From Cheilinus undulatus (Eukaryota; Chordata; Actinopteri; Labriformes; Labridae): a DNA stretch of 64,000 bases. Below are positions 59,904 through 64,000 of the stretch, one piece after another (within the stretch, counting starts at the first letter, position 1; every line of letters starts with the position of its first letter). Below the pieces are notes generated by a model, which made no database searches, was not told where the DNA came from, and saw only the letters and a list, made by a program, of their open reading frames with translations. The stretch spans positions 31,127,855 through 31,191,854 of the forward strand of contig NC_054867.1 in the NCBI RefSeq assembly GCF_018320785.1. Reading direction: 5' to 3'. A program made the translations under genes and the position numbers.

Positions 59904-61911
59904 TCAGGCTTCACAGAGAACAACTGGGAAATCTACATGGATGCAAGGGTGGTCCAGCTTTATAATTCCCTGGAAGACAGGAAAAAAATATTCAAATGTG
60001 GATTCAGAATACAGAGAGATTTAACAAAAGAAGCAACAAAGCCCTGAGGCGCCCCACCTGAGGTGTGAGGTTTTTCTGAATCCTCTTCAGCTTGGCTCTT
60101 TTACGGCCATTTTTTGTCACAATTGTCTCTTCATAGAATTCATGGGCCAGGTCGCCGTCTTCATCAAAAAACATGGAGCTGCAGCAGAGACATTAGATTA
60201 ACTACCAGTTCATAAATGATAAACCAATGTATATCCTTCGGAAAATACTAAAGTACAGGCTGTTTACCATAAATAAGCTATGCAACATATATTACAAAAA
60301 TTTTAGCGATTCATTTCTGCTACCTAGTGAAGACAAGACACAACAAACATGCATGAGAGCATTAAAGAATGCAGTATGGGTTTTTCTATTTAGTTTGAGC
60401 TTACTATGAAAGGGACTTTTGTAAAATTACAATCCACAGTTTATCTCAAAGAGTGTAGGGAATATAAAACATTCAACCTCCACTAATTATTCCTTAGGAA
60501 CATGGGAAAAAGGAAGCATTATAGCGGGAAATTGGCTGGGAAAAGGTCGTAACTGTTGTGCAAACAGTGTGAATTTATTGGCCCTTCTTGCCCAGAGTCA
60601 ATATCACGTGGTGAAAGTGTAAGAGTTCTCTGTTCAAACACAGATAATACAATGTTTTATAAAACACTGGTCACACAGTTACACGGAAACTTTTTTTTAA
60701 CCATGCAAAGGGAATATGAACCTCAAACTAATCTAAAATTTTATAGAAAAATTTGTGAGTGCAGTTTACGTTCAAAAGACATATCCATGAACTGGACACA
60801 CCAGTACAGCTGCTATTGACATTCAACTAAAATAGTTTTTGTTCAGCAATGTAAATGACAGGGATAATTTTATTTTTATCACTCCATTTTTGTAACAATA
60901 GTAATAACATTACTTACTTCATTTATTTTTTTCAATCTATCCATCTAAATGTTTTATCAATAATCAAAATGCCACAACAGCTTTCAGCAGTTACTAATTT
61001 TAATAAAAGTAAGTATTCATGTTGTAAGGCAGTTCATTACTCTGATTCACCTAGGGATGGGAATTGAAAATCAGTTCCAGTTTAGAACTGGTTTCAATTG
61101 GTTCAATCCATCAACATAATTCACATTTAATCTCAATAATTTCCTTATCAATGCCTTATTTCTACATGTCTTGAAAAATATGGTCTTAAAAAAAATATGG
61201 TGAAAGTGTGGCTTCATTTCTCAGAAAATCACACAAACAGCATGATGGAACATCTGTTGAACAGTGATTTCATACAAGGCATGCATCTTTTTGCACAAAG
61301 ACTGTTAATTTTGTACAATATTTTATTTTTTATATGTCCAGAGATCTAGTATCCAGAGACTAGATTTATATTTATTTTAAAGTTTTATCCTTTAAAGAAA
61401 ATGAGCAGTAGTGTTATATTCCAATTACAATTAAGAGATTGAAGATCCAGAGAGTTTGTTTTTGCCGAGACATTTCCAACAAAAAGGTTTTTCTTTTTTT
61501 TTTTTTTTTTTTTGCATGTTCTCCTCACAAACATGTAATGTTTAACATCTTTCGTTATCAAAACTATTTATCATAGCTGTGAAAACCTATATAGCCTACC
61601 TTTTCCAAAAAATAAAATTCACAGGAAGGAATCAATCACGAACTGAATCGATAGGAAGAATCGATATTTTATCGAAATCTTATCATTTCAAATCCCCAAG
61701 TTCACCAGTCTATGGTCAAAAGTCAGCTGGGCATTAAATGATGCCGATGCTATACTACTTACCTTCGTCTAGTAAACACAAATGGTGTTGCACCAACAAA
61801 ACTTCGAACTCTTGCCAGTGACTGCTCATTTCCATCTTTGGTGGGATCGTCTGTACTTCCTGAGCCAGAGAAAGGCCAAAATCCTTTGGATTTGGAGCCA
61901 CTGCCACCCAT
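59904..61911 (-). CDS. tusc2: tusc2, tumor suppressor candidate 2 / FUS1 (3 coding exons, 111 aa)
   Basis: The exons are 61911-61763, 60178-60058 and 59969-59904, with AG/GT borders and phases adding to 336 nt (human 110 aa). The N-terminus MGGSGSKSKGFWPF keeps the Gly2 myristoylation signal and the W-P-F motif. The core TPFVFTRR leads into MFFDEDGDLAHEFYEETIV and then TKNGRKRAKLKRIQKNL, and the last exon gives GIIKLDHPCIHVDFPVVL. This matches vertebrate TUSC2 throughout. The C-terminal residues differ from human (Cys for Arg in HPCIHV, and CEA for YEV at the end). The protein is a small mitochondria-associated factor linked to calcium handling, apoptosis and immune regulation; its biochemical activity is undefined. 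Next to hyal2 on the same strand, as in human 3p21.31. Confidence 0.95.
61051..61706. mobile_element. hAT-like non-autonomous element in tusc2 intron
   Basis: The left end is CTAGGGATGGGAATTGAAAA. The right end reverse-complemented is CTTGGGGATTTGAAATGATA, an imperfect TIR. TTCACC is present on both sides (61046-61051 and 61701-61706). Internal GAATCGAT-type repeats near 61645-61670 are typical of this fish family. A 20-nt T-tract lies at 61494-61513. It ends only about 57 bp before coding exon 1. Confidence 0.65.
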
Positions 61912-63151
61912 CTTCAGCTGCAGCACATTATTTTCTTGGGTCTTAGGACTGCCAGTAGTGCTACAGTGTTACTGTGCCAGACTGAAGTGAAACAACCAGG
62001 GTATTAAACCTATGAAAAATGGCACATTAAAGGGAGGAGGTAAGTCATTTTAGTCAGGACATTATGACACACTTTAAACCTTTTCTTCACTACCATCATA
62101 CTGTTACGTATTCAGAAAGGGGCAGATTGAGTTTCAATTGTTTGGCTAATCCTAACACCATTTTTTTTCCTGCGACTGGACAAGAAAAGTGGTGCCAGTG
62201 TCAAAAGGAACAGTGCTACTAAGTACTATATCTTTAGCCCATTGGCATTTAGAGATGTAATATAATACAAACAACTTACACTAATTGCTAACAGGCATCA
62301 TCAATCGATCTCGCAAAATGTCATTTGTTATGCAACTATTTATGCGTTTTGGTGTTTCATGTTCATCTTTCTGTAGTGGTAGAGCTTACCAGTGTCATTT
62401 TACATCATGGAAATATTGCTTTATTATTGACCGTATGCAACCTCAAAATTGGAAACAGTGCTTTTATGTATACAGAAAACTGGGAAATTGTTCTTTGTAG
62501 CCAGATAGGTTGAAAATACAGTAACATATGTTCATTATTGACTCTGAACGCGTTTTGTAGAATATGATCACCTTGTTGTAAAATCCTATCACGAACCCCC
62601 TAAACCTCCTATGCTTGGTATTGTGAGTGAAGTGTTTCTTTACACCCCCCTTTATTAGGGACTAATGTCCAGACCAAGGCCCAGTTCTATAAGAAAACAA
62701 TCTAAGTCATTAATACCATTACAGAATATATCAGGCCAGCTACATGACACCAGTCAGACAATTCAAAGTTAAAATGATTCAAAACCTACTAGAGACTAAA
62801 CTGTGACAACCCTTTAATGACACCAGAATAAATTGGTGTTAGTAATTGAGAAACTGCTGAATAACGTCAGGCAGCGTTGATTTAGGTCTGAATTTTTCAG
62901 TAGCAGTATGTTGAGCAAGTGAGATACTACTAAGTGAGGTAACTAGCTTCTAATACTGAGAAATTACTTTTGCTGGCGGCTGTTCGGTCACTTTATGTCC
63001 TACTCTTGGCATTATCATAAGCTACACACTGTTAGCATTCGTTTACTAGCATTAGCCAGGTCAACATGTTTCCACCGTTTAACGACCCTGTCCATCGCTA
63101 ACATTAGCTCGGCTGTCATTTGTCGCTTTAACAACACTCGTTATGACATAC

Positions 63152-63300
63152 CTTAAGTGTAGCCCGCTGTCTCCACAGATCTGATAATTTATTCGATGAA
63201 GTGGTTGGGTTAGTTTGTTTAATCTCCAAACAACACGCAGAGACCTCAGAAAACATACAGCCACGATAGCTGTTTATGCTAACCAGCGTTCTTCTTCGTC
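63152..63300 (-). other. tusc2: tusc2 non-coding first exon and promoter region (right edge approximate)
   Basis: Minus-strand GCTACACTTAAG is followed by donor GTATGTC (63151 downward). It would join an acceptor CACTTCAG|TCTGG before 61981, giving about 70 nt of 5'UTR in the first coding exon. A CACTTCCTGTCC ETS-type site (63354-63366, minus strand) lies just upstream. No TATA box is seen. Confidence 0.45.
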
Positions 63301-63366
63301 GTTTTTCTCAGGTGGCTCGTGAAGCGGTTTGGTGAGCTGATACCGCCGCATGGACAGGAAGTGAAG

Positions 63367-64000
63367 CTACAAAATTAATGCAAGGACATTGCTGTTGAAA
63401 ATGCCCAACCACATGTAAAAACTAACTCAATTGCTTTTGAATGTACTTTGAAAGAAAATGGTAATAGACTCTAATACACATTGCAGCAAACAGTATATGA
63501 ACTGGTTGGAATTTCCACAGTTTTTCGTGACCATTTGTGCCAAAATGGGTTATGTTGAAACCTAATACGGCATTAAAAAAATCTCAAATGTACAAAACAG
63601 TTTTAATAAAGAACCCAATCTGTTTTCATCAAGTATCTGTGGTTCTTAAATTGTGTGCTGACGCACACTGGTGAGCCTTGAGGCAAGTCTTTGTATGCTC
63701 AGGAGTGGTTTTGGTAATTTAGGCCCCAGGTCAAGAGGGATGTGAGGCCTTTCCCCTGTTAGCTAAAATCAATTATGATATTTATGAAACATCTTTGTCA
63801 GGGAACAAAGCTAGAGAATTACAGGGCTCAGCAAATACCCACAATTTCATGTTTATCTTCTCTTAAAAGAGCATCCTACTCAAAATCCCCATATATTGAT
63901 ATGTTAACATGTCCCCAAGTCAAGTGTCATTTGTAAAAATCAAACAAAATATGCATACTATGGTGTAATATCAGTTCTTCAGCCACAAATCATTGCATTT
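63367..64000. other. Sequence upstream of tusc2
   Basis: AT-rich, non-coding. I see no exon, repeat or divergent gene before the window ends. Confidence 0.5.

Noticed and set aside
61494-61513. T-tract as a polymerase III terminator or poly(A) tail of a retrogene
   Set aside because: There is no upstream retrogene body. It lies within the hAT-like repeat in the tusc2 intron. Similar tracts at 44818-44835 and 58257-58274 also lack context.
1-64000. CRISPR arrays, phage or bacterial defence systems, operons, tRNA or rRNA genes
   Set aside because: None is present. tRNA-like boxes belong to SINEs, and direct repeats are transposon or microsatellite sequence.

Overview
This window is vertebrate nuclear DNA, almost certainly from a ray-finned (teleost) fish. 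It has small exons with GT-AG splice sites, AT-rich introns and spacers, and fish-type repeats (Tc1-like elements, hAT-like and TTAA-flanked MITEs, tRNA-derived SINEs, LINE 3' ends). I recognise five protein-coding genes, all on the minus strand. No rRNA, tRNA, CRISPR or prokaryotic system was seen.

Layout from left to right: (1) 1-20790 is the 5' part of cacna2d2 (calcium-channel alpha2/delta-2). Exon 1 is at 20675-20790 and exon 2 at 3740-3821, with a 16.9-kb, repeat-filled intron 1 between them; the rest of the gene lies left of the window. (2) 20791-21200 is its CpG-richer 5'UTR/promoter. (3) 21200-30598 is a repeat-rich spacer. (4) 30599-42711 is acy1 (aminoacylase-1), 14 coding exons that join in frame to 419 residues. 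Its second intron between coding exons is almost entirely a ~1.15-kb foldback element. (5) 44202-46783 is abhd14a, 4 coding exons, 263 residues. Its 3' end lies a few hundred bases from the acy1 first exon. (6) 50605-52494 is hyal2, 3 coding exons, 476 residues, GPI-type C-terminus. (7) 53300-59903 is a spacer with a decayed Tc1-like element that contains an internal duplication. (8) 59904-61911 is tusc2, 3 coding exons, 111 residues.

The gene set matches human 3p21: CACNA2D2, HYAL2 and TUSC2 lie together at 3p21.31, and ABHD14A-ACY1 are neighbours at 3p21.2. Here these blocks are joined on one strand, with cacna2d2 next to acy1. The products do not form one pathway (channel subunit, N-acyl amino acid hydrolase, alpha/beta hydrolase, hyaluronan cleavage, mitochondrial/tumour-suppressor protein), so the grouping is conserved synteny, not an operon. 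I found no convincing new biological system. The points most worth checking are the foldback intron of acy1, a TIR repeat family carrying a short helicase-like ORF, the tight abhd14a/acy1 junction, a possible TATA-driven alternative first exon upstream of hyal2, and an overlapping upstream ORF in hyal2. All gene calls come from reading translations and splice sites by eye; no database search was run.
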